In this document: positions 36,031 to 48,369 of the stretch, piece after piece
Numbering within the stretch: position 1 is the stretch's first letter
Layout: every line of letters starts with the position of its first letter
Source of the DNA: Mustela lutreola
Lineage: Eukaryota; Chordata; Mammalia; Carnivora; Mustelidae
Direction of reading: 5' to 3'
DNA length: 64,000 bases
NCBI RefSeq assembly: GCF_030435805.1
Contig: NC_081295.1
Coordinates: 157,079,001 to 157,143,000 of the forward strand
Position numbers and translations under genes: made by a program
Notes under the pieces: model-generated
What the model saw: only the letters and a program-made list of their open reading frames with translations
What the model was told of the DNA's origin: nothing
The model's database searches: none

Positions 36031-36059
36031 GGTCCTAACCGGAAACGTGCTAGCAGAGG
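36031..36059 (+). promoter_or_regulatory. OR-2 leader, acceptor AG and upstream ATG both lost
   Basis: The aligned leader reads TCCTAACCGG where the sisters have AACAGG or GACAGG, so the acceptor AG at 36040-36041 is CG. Two bases are also missing (AAACGTGC against AAACATGTGC), which removes the upstream ATG. The next AG dinucleotides lie within CTAGCAGAGG just before the start and could act as a cryptic acceptor. Confidence 0.5.
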
Positions 36060-36998
36060 ATGGAACAGAAGAATGGCAGCTCTTTCACGGGGTTTATCCT
36101 GCTGGGGTTCTCTGACCGGCCTCAACTGGAACTAGTCCTCTTTGTGGTTCTCCTGATCTTCTACCTGTTCACTCTGCTGGGAAACACCACCATCATTGCC
36201 TTGTCCTACCTCAACCCACATCTTCAGACTCCCATGTACTTTTTCCTCTCCAACCTAAGCTTTCTGGACCGGTGTTACACGACCAGCACTGTCCCTCAGC
36301 TCCTGGTTCATCTCAGGACAGCAGACAAGTCCATCTCGTTTGGTGGCTGTGTGGCTCAGCTCTTCATCTCGCTTGGGCTGGGATGCACGGAATGCCTTCT
36401 GTTAGGGGTCATGGCGTTTGACCGCTATGCAGCCATCTGCAAGCCCCTGCAGTACACCGTGATCATGCACCCCCGTCTCTGTGCCCTCATGGCTTCTGTG
36501 TCATGGTTCTTTGGTTTTGGCAACTCCTTATTGCAGACAGTGCTCATCTTCCTTTTGCCACTTTGTGGGAGAAATAAAATAGACCATTTCCTTTGTGAGA
36601 TTCCTGCCCTGCTCAAGCTTGCCTGTGTAGACACTACTATGAATGAGTCTGAGCTCTTCTTTGCCTGTGTGATCATTCTCCTGATACCTGTGGCATTAAT
36701 CATCTTCTCCTATGGTCAGATCGTCAGGGCGGTCTTAAGAATAAAGTCATCTGCAGGGCAGAGGAAAGTGTTTGGCACATGTGGGTCCCACATCACTGTG
36801 GTCTCCCTGTTCTATGGCACGGCCATCTATGCTTACCTCCAGCCCAGCAACAACTACTCCCAGGATCAGGGCAAGTTTGTTTCTCTGTTCTACACCATCG
36901 TCACCCCCAGAGTCAGCCCTGTCATATATACACTGAGGAACAAGGATGTGACAGGAGCAATGAAGAAGGTGCTTTGTAGGGGACAGGACTCCAGATGA
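36060..36998 (+). CDS. OR-2: open but probably decaying family-2 olfactory receptor
   Basis: A complete 312-codon olfactory receptor frame, nearly identical to OR-3. It keeps the N5 glycosylation site, [13 protein letters not shown] at 118-130 and cysteines 97, 169, 179 and 189. Three changes hit positions fixed in the other three copies: L71 is R inside TM2 (FLDRCYTT), A237 is V (KVFGTC), and the TM7 block PMVNP is PRVSP at 283-287, which removes the Asn of the NPxxY-type motif. Upstream, the AG that would serve as splice acceptor just before the coding exon is CG (36040-36041), and the two-codon upstream frame seen in the other copies is absent. The frame is open, so it may still be a gene, but these changes together suggest relaxed selection. 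Confidence 0.9.
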   Translation: MEQKNGSSFTGFILLGFSDRPQLELVLFVVLLIFYLFTLLGNTTIIALSYLNPHLQTPMYFFLSNLSFLDRCYTTSTVPQLLVHLRTADKSISFGGCVAQLFISLGLGCTECLLLGVMAFDRYAAICKPLQYTVIMHPRLCALMASVSWFFGFGNSLLQTVLIFLLPLCGRNKIDHFLCEIPALLKLACVDTTMNESELFFACVIILLIPVALIIFSYGQIVRAVLRIKSSAGQRKVFGTCGSHITVVSLFYGTAIYAYLQPSNNYSQDQGKFVSLFYTIVTPRVSPVIYTLRNKDVTGAMKKVLCRGQDSR

Positions 36999-38243
36999 CA
37001 GGGTGGGGAAGACCCTTTGATGGAAGATTTTGACTGTCAGAGATTTTAAGAGGATTGTGTTCTCCCCATGTCATCCAAAATTTCCTGTATCATCTCTGAA
37101 GGGAATTTTCTTGCCTGATGCTTTAATACAAGTGGGTACTCAAAATCCAAGTTCATGGGTTCATGAAGCCTTCAGAGATTCTCCTAGAGCATCTGCATCA
37201 TATTTCATTTTAAGAAACTTCAAACGTTTTTCATATTCCCTCCTCATTTGGGAACACTCTTTCATTCCTTTTTGCAAGAAGACACACACATATCATAAAG
37301 TCATAGGGAAAATAAGAATACAAATGACTAAAAGATGATAAGAAATACTAATACTAATAAGTGATATGCCTCCAACGCTAGAGAATTGCTAGAGAATTCT
37401 CCAATTGCTAGAGAAATGCTAGAATTTTTTCCTAGCAAACCGTTGGAGGCATATCACTTTTTATTGCATTGTGACCATGGCTCTATTATGAGGTCCACTG
37501 GCTGACTGTATCACAGCTTTTTCATAGAAGTAGTTGGGGAACTCTGGGAAAAACAGATTTTAGCTCAGAGAAAAGCCTATTAACATCAGTCCTGATAAAT
37601 CCACTCAGATATCGGGTCCTAGTGTGACAACACCAGTGCGACAGTGATTTTAGGTAACCTTCCTGTCCTGGACATTGAGGGCATGATGCATACCTGCCAG
37701 TGACAGTGGGAGCATCTATGGCCACAAGCAGGTGGTGCTGACAAGCGAGTTTGGGCATAGCCAGACAAGCACCAACGTGAGGCCTGCAAGTTGTTGTTTG
37801 TGTCCGTGAGCCACCCTGTTCGTTACAAATGACTCTTGAGCACAGTATCGTATCTGAACAGAACATGACAGAAGCCCTGCTTTAGAGTCTCTTTTACCTA
37901 CAATAGTGCAGCAAAAGTTACAAAGGGTAAAAGACATTAGACCCTCTCTTCATACTATTTTGTAAATTCTTCGATCCAGGCATCAACTGATCAATGCTTT
38001 TATATCTCACATCCACCAAAAGCACCATATATTTCAATACTATAAAAATATAGGAAGTGCCCTCTATTTCACAAGAAATGCCATGTCTGTGGAGCTTACT
38101 TAGATTCACCATGAGGAAATGTAAAGAATAAATACAATGTATATTAATTATTAAACATCTCCATACGTCTCTACTTTACAAATAGCCATCTCATTATGAA
38201 CTGTCATACAATTCTGAGTTAGGAGTAATAAAAATAAATATCC

Positions 38244-38440
38244 CATATCAGGGAGATCATATGATAGTTGTCTTTCTCCGCTTGACTTATTTCGCTAAGC
38301 ATGATACGCTCTAGTTCCATCCACGTTGTCGCAAATGCTTTGGTGAGTGCTGTGAAATGTGTAAACCTGGCAATTCACAGACCTGTGCCCCAGGGGATAA
38401 AAATACATTATATGTTTATAAAAAAAATAAAAAATTAAAA
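38244..38440 (+). mobile_element. 197-base LINE-1 insertion with 5' inversion
   Basis: The left half (to about 38337) is antisense ORF2 C-terminus; the right half is sense 3' end with an A-rich tail. Target copies are AAATAAATATCC (38232-38243) and AAATATATTCC (38441-38451). The right arm is unoccupied at 51413-51430. Confidence 0.8.
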
Positions 38441-38716
38441 AAATATATTCCAGAACAACTGAATCTGACATTATAGCCCTTCGATCTTGGACTGGACACA
38501 TATGCATAAGAACTCTACTGTTCCCTATCCTGACAGCTAACCGGCATCCCCAGGGCCTTGAACCCTGAGCTGGCCATGCTCATGCCAAGTGATCTTGCTG
38601 TAGAGACAGCATGTGGAGGCTGGAAATGACAGCCAGGGGAGATCATGCACATGGTCAGGTTCTCTTTGTATTGCTAATAGCAATATCCCACTTGAAATCA
38701 AGCCTGAGATATATCT

Positions 38717-39355
38717 TTTTTAAAAACTTTATCTTAATTTTTCAGTGTTCCAAGATTCATTGTTTATGGACCACAGCCATTGCTTCATTCAATACATGCC
38801 CTCCTTAATACCCATGACCATGCTCACCAACCCTCCCCCCAAAACCCTCAGTTTGCTTCTCAGACTCCACAGTCTCTCATGATTTTTCTCTCCCTCCAAT
38901 TCCTCCAACTCACTTCTCTCCTTCTCCCAATATCCTCTGTGTTATTCCTTATGCTCCACAAGTAAGTGAAACCATAAGACAATTGACACTCTCTGCTTGG
39001 CTTATTTCACTCAGCATAATATCCTCCAGTCACATCATGTTGATACAAAAGTTAGTGGAACACAAGTTGGTATGAACACTTTGGAAAAACTTAAGGAATC
39101 TCCATAAGAAAGATTCCTTAAGAAATTAAAAACAGAGCTATCCTATGACCCTGCAATTGCACTATGGGGTATTTACCCCAAAGATACAGATGGGCTGAAA
39201 AGAAGGGTCATCTGTACCCCAATGTTCAAAGCAGCAATGGCCATAGTCGTCAAACTGTGGAAAGAGCCAAAATGCCCTTCAACAGATGAATGGGCAAAGA
39301 AGATATGGTCCATTTATACAACGGAGTTCTATGATTCCATCAGAAATGATGAAGA
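38717..39355 (-). mobile_element. LINE-1 with 5' inversion in the left arm
   Basis: The minus-strand 3' part (38717-39054) and the plus-strand 5' part (39055-39355) meet where ORF2 would otherwise continue from ATGATGAAGACC to AACTTTTGTATC. Target copies are CCTGAGATATATCT (38703-38716) and CCTGGGATCTATGT (39356-39369). The right arm is unoccupied at 50966-50980. Confidence 0.88.
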
Positions 39356-40902
39356 CCTGGGATCTATGTTGACACCATAGTGATGCTTCATGTATGCCAG
39401 TAAAAAAACAGTTTTTTATTACTGTTTATCCCTGACGGTGACAAATTTCCTGCTCTCCATTAGGTTTCAACCACATCCTGACAGTTATACCCAAATGGTT
39501 ATTTTAAATCCCTCAAATCAAAGATGACAGAGGAGTAAGGGACCCATTTCAGCTGGTCCCTGAATTTAGCTGAATATCTACCAAACCATTCTGAACACCC
39601 ACGTAATCAGCCTGAGATGTAAGAATATATATTTGGATCTCTAGAAAAGTGACTGCTTTTTGCAACGTAGGACATGCAGAGTTGTGAATCCTCAGGGAAA
39701 TATCAGAAGATAAACAGAAGGGGGAGGGAGCCTCCAGAAGCTGACTCCTGGAAAGGATATAACACCAGAGTGCAAAAGCAGAACCTTGGAAACCTGCTCT
39801 AGGGAACAACATCCCTCTCTGAAAGGGGTTCTGGAGATGAAAAGGCAGAATTCAAGGTAGAACATTATGGTCTCAGGATATGAGGAATCACAGAGATAAA
39901 GGGGTGATTGAGAAGCCTCAGAACCAAAGGTGCTTCCCAGAGTATCAGAATGCCTTAACAGTGGAGCCAGGATGCAGGTTCTGGTCAGCATTGCCAGGAA
40001 GGGTCTCAGCTCAGATCGCCATAAACTGCAAGTCGGGCCAGTTGAGAATCTCTTCTCTTGGGCAGCCTGAAATACCAGGAGCCTGTGCCGGGACTGGACA
40101 AAAACTCACAGAGTGGTGGTGGCTGGGAAAGGGCTTTAGAGCAGTGCCCAGCTAGAATCCAGGAGCTGCAGGTGTGCATGCAGGAACCCACAGCTGCTCG
40201 AAGATTTAGAAGCATAAAAGGCAGGGACACTCCCAGGGCCCTGGTTCGACCTGAGAGAGTTACTGTGGGCATGCACAGTGGTAGGTTGTAGCTTTCTGTG
40301 GCACATATAGAAATGGAAACTGTTTGTACTGGAGGGTTTAGTGAAGAAAACAGACTGTGATTTCTCTGCTATCCACCAAAGGTTGGGTGCAGCCATTTTT
40401 GCTCTGACCCTTGGAAGAGGCATGGAAAGCCACCAGAGGACAAAAGCCACACATAAGACCTGTTTCCACTGAGCCCATTCATCTCCCCTCACCACTCCAA
40501 CAGGGCCAGGGCAATTCCCCCCAACCAGAGTTGCCTGAGAAACAGCACAGCAGGCCGCTATCCCAGAAGACAAGCTGGAAGAACAAGGGCATGACAACCC
40601 TATGGACCCCATAAGACTATAAAATTCTAATGCCAGAGAAAAATAGTATATTGAGATCCAGCTGAGCTGCAGACATTGCCTCCTGGCTTTTTTTTTTTTT
40701 TTCCCAGATACTGTTCTCTTTTTCTTTCTATTCTTTTTTTTATGCTTTTTCTCTGTTTTTGTTTTATCTTTTTCTCACTTCAACTAGATGTTTATTATAT
40801 AAACTTATATTTCATAGAAGCTCTTTAACTTGTGCTTTTTCATACCTTTATTTCTTTATAGATATCTGCTTTATTGTAGTCTTTTTTCCCTATCCAGTTT
40901 TA

Positions 40903-40912
40903 CACACACACA

Positions 40913-40948
<36 letters not shown>
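40903..40948. repeat. (CA)n microsatellite
   Basis: A CA tract in the LINE-1 5'UTR. Confidence 0.95.
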
Positions 40949-40951
<3 letters not shown>

Positions 40952-41239
40952 TACTTTCCTTGTAGTTTTGGGAAGTCGTGTCCTCTAAAAAACAGACCAA
41001 AATACATCCAGAGACAACTGAAATATGCTGCTTTGTCCACACTGAAAGATTACAGCCTACCTTCCCCTCACCTCTCCTTTAAAAAAAATTTTTTTATTAT
41101 GTATTTTATTATGTATTTCCTTTTGGCTTTGTTTTTGTTGGTGGTTTCCAACCACTCTGGATTTTCCTAGGGTGTGTCTTGCTTAGGTCCTGGTTGATAT
41201 TTTGGACTCTGATCATTCACCCAACCATCCCTTGAGAGA

Positions 41240-41527
41240 ATGACTAGGAGGTGGAACTCTCAACAAAGAAAAGAAACAGAGACAATGTCATCTGCCACAG
41301 AACTAATGGATATGGATATAAGCAAAATGTCAGAGATAGAACTCTGGAGAGCAAGCATGACATCAACAACTAGACTTGAAAGAAGCATTAGTGACAATAT
41401 AGGATTTCTAAGGTTAGAAATGAGATCTAATCAAGCCAAACTTAAAAATGCTATGAATGAGCTGCAGTCTAAACTGGATACTCTAACAGCCAGACTAAAT
41501 GAGGCAGAAAAAAAATTAGTGATCTAG
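41240..41527 (+). pseudogene. LINE-1 ORF1 N-terminal remnant
   Basis: A 95-codon frame (MTRRWNSQQRKETET) with a heptad-like stretch (LDTLTARLNEAEKKL) typical of the ORF1p coiled coil, ending in a stop. More broken ORF1 sequence follows to about 42110. Confidence 0.75.
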
Positions 41528-42179
41528 AAGACAAGCTGAGAAAAGAAAGTGGGAAAAAACAGAGACAGGCTTCTAGTAACACATGAGAAAAGGATTCCAG
41601 AGATTAATGGTGCCATGAAAAGTTCCAATGTCAGAAATATTGGGATCCCTAAGGGGGTGGAGAGAGAGAGAGAAAGAGGGTGCTATAAGGTATATTTGAG
41701 CAAATCATAGCTGAAAACTTCCCTATTCTGGGGGAGGAAAAAAAGCACTTGAGTCCAAGAGGCTGAGAGAACCTCTCCCAAAATCAATGAATATAGCTCA
41801 ACACCTGAACGTATAATAGTGAGGCTTGAAAATTGTACAACCAAGGAAAAAATCCTGAGAAAACCTAGGGAAAGGAGGGTCCCTACAGGGAGTAACATCA
41901 AAAGAACATTAGATCTATCCACAGACACCTGGTGAGTCAGAAAGTGCTGGCAAGATATATTCAGGGTACTAAATGAAATGAATATGCAACTAAGAATACT
42001 TTATCCAGCTAGGATGTCATTCAGAATGGATGAGAGCTAAAGCACTTCCAGGACAAGCAGAAACTGAAAGAATATGTGACCACCAAGCCAGTCCTCAAAT
42101 ATTAAGGGGGATTCTGTAAATGAAGAGAAACCCCAAGAGTCACACAGACCAGAAAGAAACAAAAAATCTATGGAAAGAG

Positions 42180-45100
42180 GGATTTTACAGGCAATGCAAT
42201 GGCACTAAATTCATATCTTTCAATAGTCACTCTAAATGTAAATGGGTTAAATGCTCCTCGCAAATGAAACAAGGAAGCAGATGGAGTAAAAAAACAGGAA
42301 CCATCCATATGCTGTCTACAAGAGACTCATTTTGAACCTAAAGACACCTCCAGATTGAAAGTGAGGAGATGGAGAACCTTGCTAACAGACCTCAGAAGAA
42401 AGCTGGGGTAGCAATCCTCATTTCAGACAAATTAGACTTTAAACACAGTAATAAGAGACATCGAGGGACCCTATATTATACTTAAAGGGTCTATCCAACA
42501 AGAAGATCTAACAAATGTAAATATCTAGGCCCCCACTATGGGAGCAGCCATTTATATAAAACAATTAATAACCAAAATAAAGGAAGATATTGATAATAAT
42601 ATATTAATAGTAGGATATGTCAACACTCCACTCTCAGCAGTAGACAGATCATCAAGCAGAAGATGAACAAAGAAACAAGACCTGTGAAAGACACATTGGA
42701 CCAGTGGACTTCTTAGATATATATACAGAACATTCTCCCTTAAAACAACAGAATACACATTCTTCCCAGGTGGACGTGGAACTTTCTCTGGGTCACAAAT
42801 CAGGTCTCAACCAATACCAAAAGACAGAGGTTATTCCCTGCATGTTATTAAACCACAATGCTTTGAAACTGGAATTCAACCACAAGAAAAAATTTGGAAG
42901 GAACACAAACACCTGGGAGGTAAAGAACATCCTGGTAAAGAATGATTGGGTAAACAAGAAATTAAAGAAGAACTTAAAAAATTCATGCAAGCCAATGAGA
43001 GTCAAAACATACCTGTCTAAAACCTAAGGGATACGGCATAGGCAGTCCTAAGGGGGAAATACATAGCCATCCAAGCCTCTCTCAAAAAGGTAGAAAAATT
43101 GCACATGCACAAGCCCACCTTACACCTAAAGGACCTAGAGAAAGAACAGCAAATAAAGCCTAAACCAAGCAGGAGAAGAGAAAAAAATAAAGATTATAGC
43201 AGAAATCAATGAAATAGAAACCAGAAAAAGAGTAGAACAGCTCAACAAAACTAGAAGCTGGTTCTGTGAAAGAATTAATAAGATCAATAAACCTCTGGCC
43301 AGACTTATCCAAAAGCAAAGAGAAAGGACCCAAATTAATAAAATCATGAATGAAAGGGGAGAGATCATGACCAATACCAAAGGAATAGAGACAATTATTA
43401 GAACTTATTACCAGCAGCTATATGACAAAAACTTGACAATTTGGAAGAAATGGATGCATCCCTGGACTTACAAACTACCAAGACTGAAACAGGAAGAAAT
43501 AGACAATCTGAACTGACAAATAACCAGTAAGGAAACTGGGACAGTTAAAAACAAACAAACAAAAAATTCCCAAAAAACAAAAATCCAGGGCTTGATGGCT
43601 TCCCAGGGGAATTCTACCAAACATTCAGATACAAAATAATATCTATTCTACTGAAGTTATTTCAAAAAATAAAAATGAAAAACTCTCAAACTCATGCTAT
43701 GAGGCCAGCATTACCCTGATCCCCAAACCAGGCAAAGACCCCATGAAAAAGGAGAATAAGAGACCAATATCCCTGATGAACATGGATGCCAAAATACCCA
43801 ATAAGATCCTAGCTAATAGGATCCAACAGTACACTAAAAGGATTATCCATCACAACTAGGTGGGATTTATTCCTGGGAGGCAAGGGTGGTTTAACATTGT
43901 CGAATCAAAAATGTGATAGAGCACATTATCAAAGAGACAACCATATAATTCTCTCAATTGATGCAGAAAAAGCATTTGACAAAATACATCATCCTTTCCT
44001 GACTCAAACTCTTTAAAATATAGGGATAGAGGGAATATACCTCAATTTCATAAAAGCCATCTATGAAAAGCACACAGCTTTTCACTCATTCATTCTCAAT
44101 GGGGAAAAACTGAGAGCTTTTCTCTTAAGGTCAAGAACACAACTGGGATGCCCACTCTCACCACCTTTGTTCAACATAGTAGTAGAAGTCCTAACTTCAG
44201 CAATCAGACAACAAAAAGAAATAAAATACACTTAGATTGACGAAGAAGAAGTCAAACTCTCTTCCCAGATGACATGATTCTTTATGTGGAAAACCTAATA
44301 GTCTCAATCCCCCAAAGTACTAGAACTCATACAGCAATTCAATAATGTGGCAAGATACAAAAATCAAAGCACAGAAATAACATGCATTTCTATACACTAA
44401 CAATGAGACAGAAGAAAAAGAAATTAGGGAATCGATTCCATTTACAATAGCACCCCAAAACCATGAGATACTCAGAGGTATCTTTACTTACCCAAAGAGA
44501 TAAAGGATCTATATAGATAGATAAAGAAACAATAGAACACTTAGAAAAGAAATTGAGGAAGACACAAAGAAGTGGAAAAACATTCCATGCTCATGGATAG
44601 GAAGAATAAACATTGTGAAAATGTCCATGCTTCCCAGAGCAATCTACACTTTCAATGCAATCCCTATCAAAATACCACTGGCACTTTTCAAGAAGCTGCA
44701 ACAAACAATCCTAAAATTTGTACGGAACCAGAGAAGACCCCAAATTGAATCACCAGGGGACTGTTGAAAGAGAAAACCAAAGTGTCTGACTTCAAGCTCT
44801 ATTACCAAGTTATAATCATCAAGATAGCAAAAAACAGACACCCGGGTCAATGGAAAAGAATAGAGAGCCCAGAAATGGACCCTCAAATCAATGGTCAACT
44901 AATTTTTGACAGATCAGGAAAGAATATCCAATGGGGAAAAAAACAGTCTCTTCAATAAATGGTGCTGGGAAAATTAGACAACCACATGCAGAAGAATGAA
45001 ACTGGACCATTCTATCATACCATATACAAAGATAAACTCAAACTGGATCAAAGATCTTTTTTTAAAGATTTTATTTATTTATTTGACAGACAGAGATCAC

Positions 45101-46150
45101 AAGTAGGCAGAGAGGCAGGCAGAGAGAGAGAGGGAGAGGGAAGCAGGCTCCCTGGTGGGCAGAGAGACCAATGTGGGGCTCGGTTCCAGGACCCTGAGAT
45201 CATGACCTGAGCCAAAGGCAGAGGCTCAACCCACTGAGCCACCCAGGCAACCCTGGATGAAAGATCTTAATGTGAAACAGGAACCCACCAAAATCCTAGA
45301 GGAGAACATAGGCGGTAAACTCTTTGTCATGGGCCACAGAAGCTTCTTGCAAGACACATCTCTAAAGGCAAGGGAAACAAAAGCAAAAATGAATTATTTG
45401 GATTTCATCAAGATAAAAGGCTTCTAAAGCAAAGGAAACAGTCAACAAAACTAAGAGGCAACCCACGGAAAGAGAGAAGGTACTTGGAAAAGACATTACA
45501 GACAAAAGGCAGATATCCAAGATCTATCAAGAACTTCTCAAACTTAACCTCCAAAAAACAGATAATCATGTCAAAAACTGGGCAGAAGACACCAACAGAC
45601 ACTTCTCCAAAGAAGATATTCAAATGGCTAACAGACACATGAAAAAATGTTCAACATCACTCGGCATCAGAGAAATACAAAGCAAAACCACAATGAGATA
45701 CCACCTTACACAGTTTGAATGACAAAAATTAACAAGACAAGAAACAACAAATGTTTCTGAGGATGTTGAGAAAAGGGAACTCTCCCACTGTTGGTGGGAT
45801 GGAAGCTGGTATAGCCACTTTGGCAAACAGTATGGAGTTTCCTCAAGATGTTAAAAATAGAGCTACTCTAAGACCCAGCAATTGCACTACTAGGCATTTA
45901 CCCCAAAGAAACAGATGTAGTGAAAAGAAGGGGCACATGCACTCCAATGTTCATGGCAGCAATGTCCACAATAGCCACACTGTAGAAGGAGCCAAGATGC
46001 CCTTCAACAGACGAATGGATAAAGGAGATGTGGTGTATGTATACAGTGGAATATTATCAACCATCAAAAAGGATGAATAACTACCATTTGCAGCAACATG
46101 GATGTAACTGGAGGAATTATGCTAAGTGAGTAAGTCAAGCAGAGAAAGAC
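42180..46150 (+). pseudogene. LINE-1 ORF2 remnant, many breaks
   Basis: Recognisable parts: endonuclease region (42200-42850), linker, reverse transcriptase ([14 protein letters not shown] near 44150) and C-terminal domain (from 45280). Stops and frameshifts are frequent throughout. Confidence 0.85.
45059..45252 (-). mobile_element. CAN-SINE, reversed
   Basis: Antisense SINE inserted in LINE-1 ORF2, with target copies CTGGATCAAAGATCTT (45043-45058) and CTGGATGAAAGATCTT (45253-45268). Confidence 0.93.
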
Positions 46151-46455
46151 AATTATCAAATAGTTTCACCTCTATGTGTAATATAAGGAATAGCTTGGAG
46201 GATCATAGGGGAAAGGAGGGAAAACTGAAGGGGAAGAAATCAGAGAGGGAGATGAATTATAAGAGACTGTGGACTCCAGGAAATAATCTGAGGGTTTCAG
46301 AGGGGAGAAGAGGATGGGCATGGGGTTGCCAGGTGATTAGTACTAAGGAGGCACATGTTATGATGAGCAGTGGGTGTTATATACAATTAACGAATCACTG
46401 AACACTACTACTTCAAAAACCAGTGATGTGCTGTATAGTAGCTAACTGGACATAA

Positions 46456-47310
46456 CAAGAAGAATTCCATTTAGAATTCCTCCTAACTAAAGCTCCCAAA
46501 CACCTGTTTTCTTTACCCTGCCAATTCATCGTACATTTCTTGTCTTTGTATAGAAGTTTAAACCCGGCCTGACATGATCACTCCTTTGAGTCTCAATTTC
46601 ATTACTGGACCTCCATATGTAGGTACTTAAGCTTTGGTTTTGTTCTCCTGTTACTCCCTATCATCTCCATTTCATTCCAAAACAGTTGGAAGAACACTGT
46701 GGGGAGGGGGAAAGAAATGTCTCCCTCCCCAAAGCAAGCATCCAGTTTCTAAGGGCACCTCAGGGAACCCATCCCCTGACCCTTCTGAGCAGCAGTCATT
46801 CATCCTCTCATTTCTGCATTTACATAGAGCCCACCTTCCCAGCAAACCACATTTCCATGCACAGTGGTTCCCAGAGTCTGCACAACCAGGTCTGAAATAA
46901 GCTACAATAGCACATCAATGAAAGAAGCTTTCACTTACATTATAAAACAAGCATCTGAAGTCACCTACAAAGGCAAGGGCTCACAGGGACTTATAACTTG
47001 TTCCTCCTGCCTCAGTGAGCCTGGACAGAGCAGAACTCTGGCAAAGAGTAACTGTGAAATGCACAGACTACAGGATACATGAGGGTTTTAGAGGGGCAGC
47101 TATAGTCTGATTACTGATCTAGTAGTGATTTCAGCATGATGCAGAGGGTCAGTTTAGAGCCTACACTCTATAGACTGCAAATATGCTACCAAATGACAGT
47201 CTAAAGTCAGAACTGGGCTACAAAGGTAGGGACACATAATATGAGAATCTCCCAAGCCTCTCTCTGCTGACTCATACCATAAGAAGGATGGTGGTGGTGG
47301 GGGGGGGGGG
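46456..47310. other. Unassigned spacer sequence
   Basis: About 850 bases not matching the repeats or duplicon visible here. It ends in a G-rich run (about 47288-47310). No supported gene. Confidence 0.5.
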
Positions 47311-48369
47311 TTACATAGGTGATAGCAAACAAAGAGTAAATTTGTGATGATGGAAGTGTTGAATCAGTATATCATACATCTGAAACTAGTATAGCACTGT
47401 ATGTTAGCTATACTGGGATTAAAATTTTTAAATAATTAAAAAGTTAAAAGATAATAAAGTAACTTTGGAACAGTTTTTAGGGGGAAAAAACTGTTACTCA
47501 AAACAAAAAGAAAGCCTAAAGAATAGGAGATGATTTATAAATGACCTATTTAATAAAGGGTTAGTACTCAAAATATGTAAAGATCTTATACATACAATAT
47601 GCAAAAACCCCAGATAATCAAATTTTTTAAATGGACAGAAGACATGAACAGACATTTCTCCAAAGAAGACATACAGATCTCAATAGATACAGAAAAGATG
47701 CTCAAATCATGGCTCTTCAGAGAAATGCAAACCAAAACCACAATGAGATATCACCTCACACTTGTCAGAATGGCTAAAATCAAGCACGAGAAGAAAACAT
47801 GAGTGAGGTCATGGAGAAAAAGGAACCTCCTGAACCCTTGGTTGGAATGTAAGCTGGTGCATGCACTGTGGAAAACAGTATAGAGATTCCTCAAAAATTT
47901 AAATATAGAACAAACCTACCTTCAAGTAATGGCACTACTGGATATTTACCCAAAAAAGACCATACAAAGTGACACATGTACCACTATGTTTATAGCAGCA
48001 TTATTTATAATAATCAAACTATGGAAGCAATCCAAAATGCATCAATAGATGACTAGAAAAAGATGTGATATATACATACAATTGAATATTAATCATAAAT
48101 AAGAATGAAATCTTGCCATTTAGAATGTCCTGAATGGAACTAGAGGGTATTATGCTAAGTGAAATAAGTCGGTCAGAGGAAGACAAATACCATATGATTT
48201 CATTTGTATGTAGATTTAAGAAGCAAAACAAATGAGCAAAGCTAAAAAAGAGAGAGACAACCAAGAAACAGAACAACTATGGAGAACAACACACTGATTG
48301 ATGATCACCAGACGAAACATGAGTGGGGGAATGGGCGAAATAAGTGATGGAGATTAAGGAGGGCACTTG
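47311..48369 (+). mobile_element. Old LINE-1 3' ends
   Basis: A tail fragment (47311-47460) then an old ORF2 C-terminus and 3'UTR from about 47490. The 3'UTR continues after the nested insertion at 48914-49021. Confidence 0.78.

Larger units (their letters stand above)
36999..39505 (+). repeat. Segment D of unit U2 (left palindrome arm)
   Basis: The 3' flank of OR-2. It is the reverse complement of 50836-52596, and a more diverged copy lies at 61336-62880. It carries two LINE-1 insertions (38244-38440 and 38717-39355) and a 192-base deletion at 38484-38488 that the right arm lacks. Open frames here are not conserved between copies. Confidence 0.88.
39510..46455 (+). mobile_element. Near full-length, decayed LINE-1
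   Basis: It contains a 5'UTR (39510-41239), an ORF1 remnant (41240 on), ORF2 remnants (about 42180-46150) and a 3' end near 46455. One SINE is inserted at 45059-45252. Both reading frames are broken many times, so it is inactive. It occupies most of the spacer between the two palindrome arms. Confidence 0.9.

Noticed and set aside
37522-37866. A 114-codon antisense frame in segment D
   Set aside because: The right-arm copy splits the same sequence into different frames and U4 does not keep it, so it is not conserved as protein.
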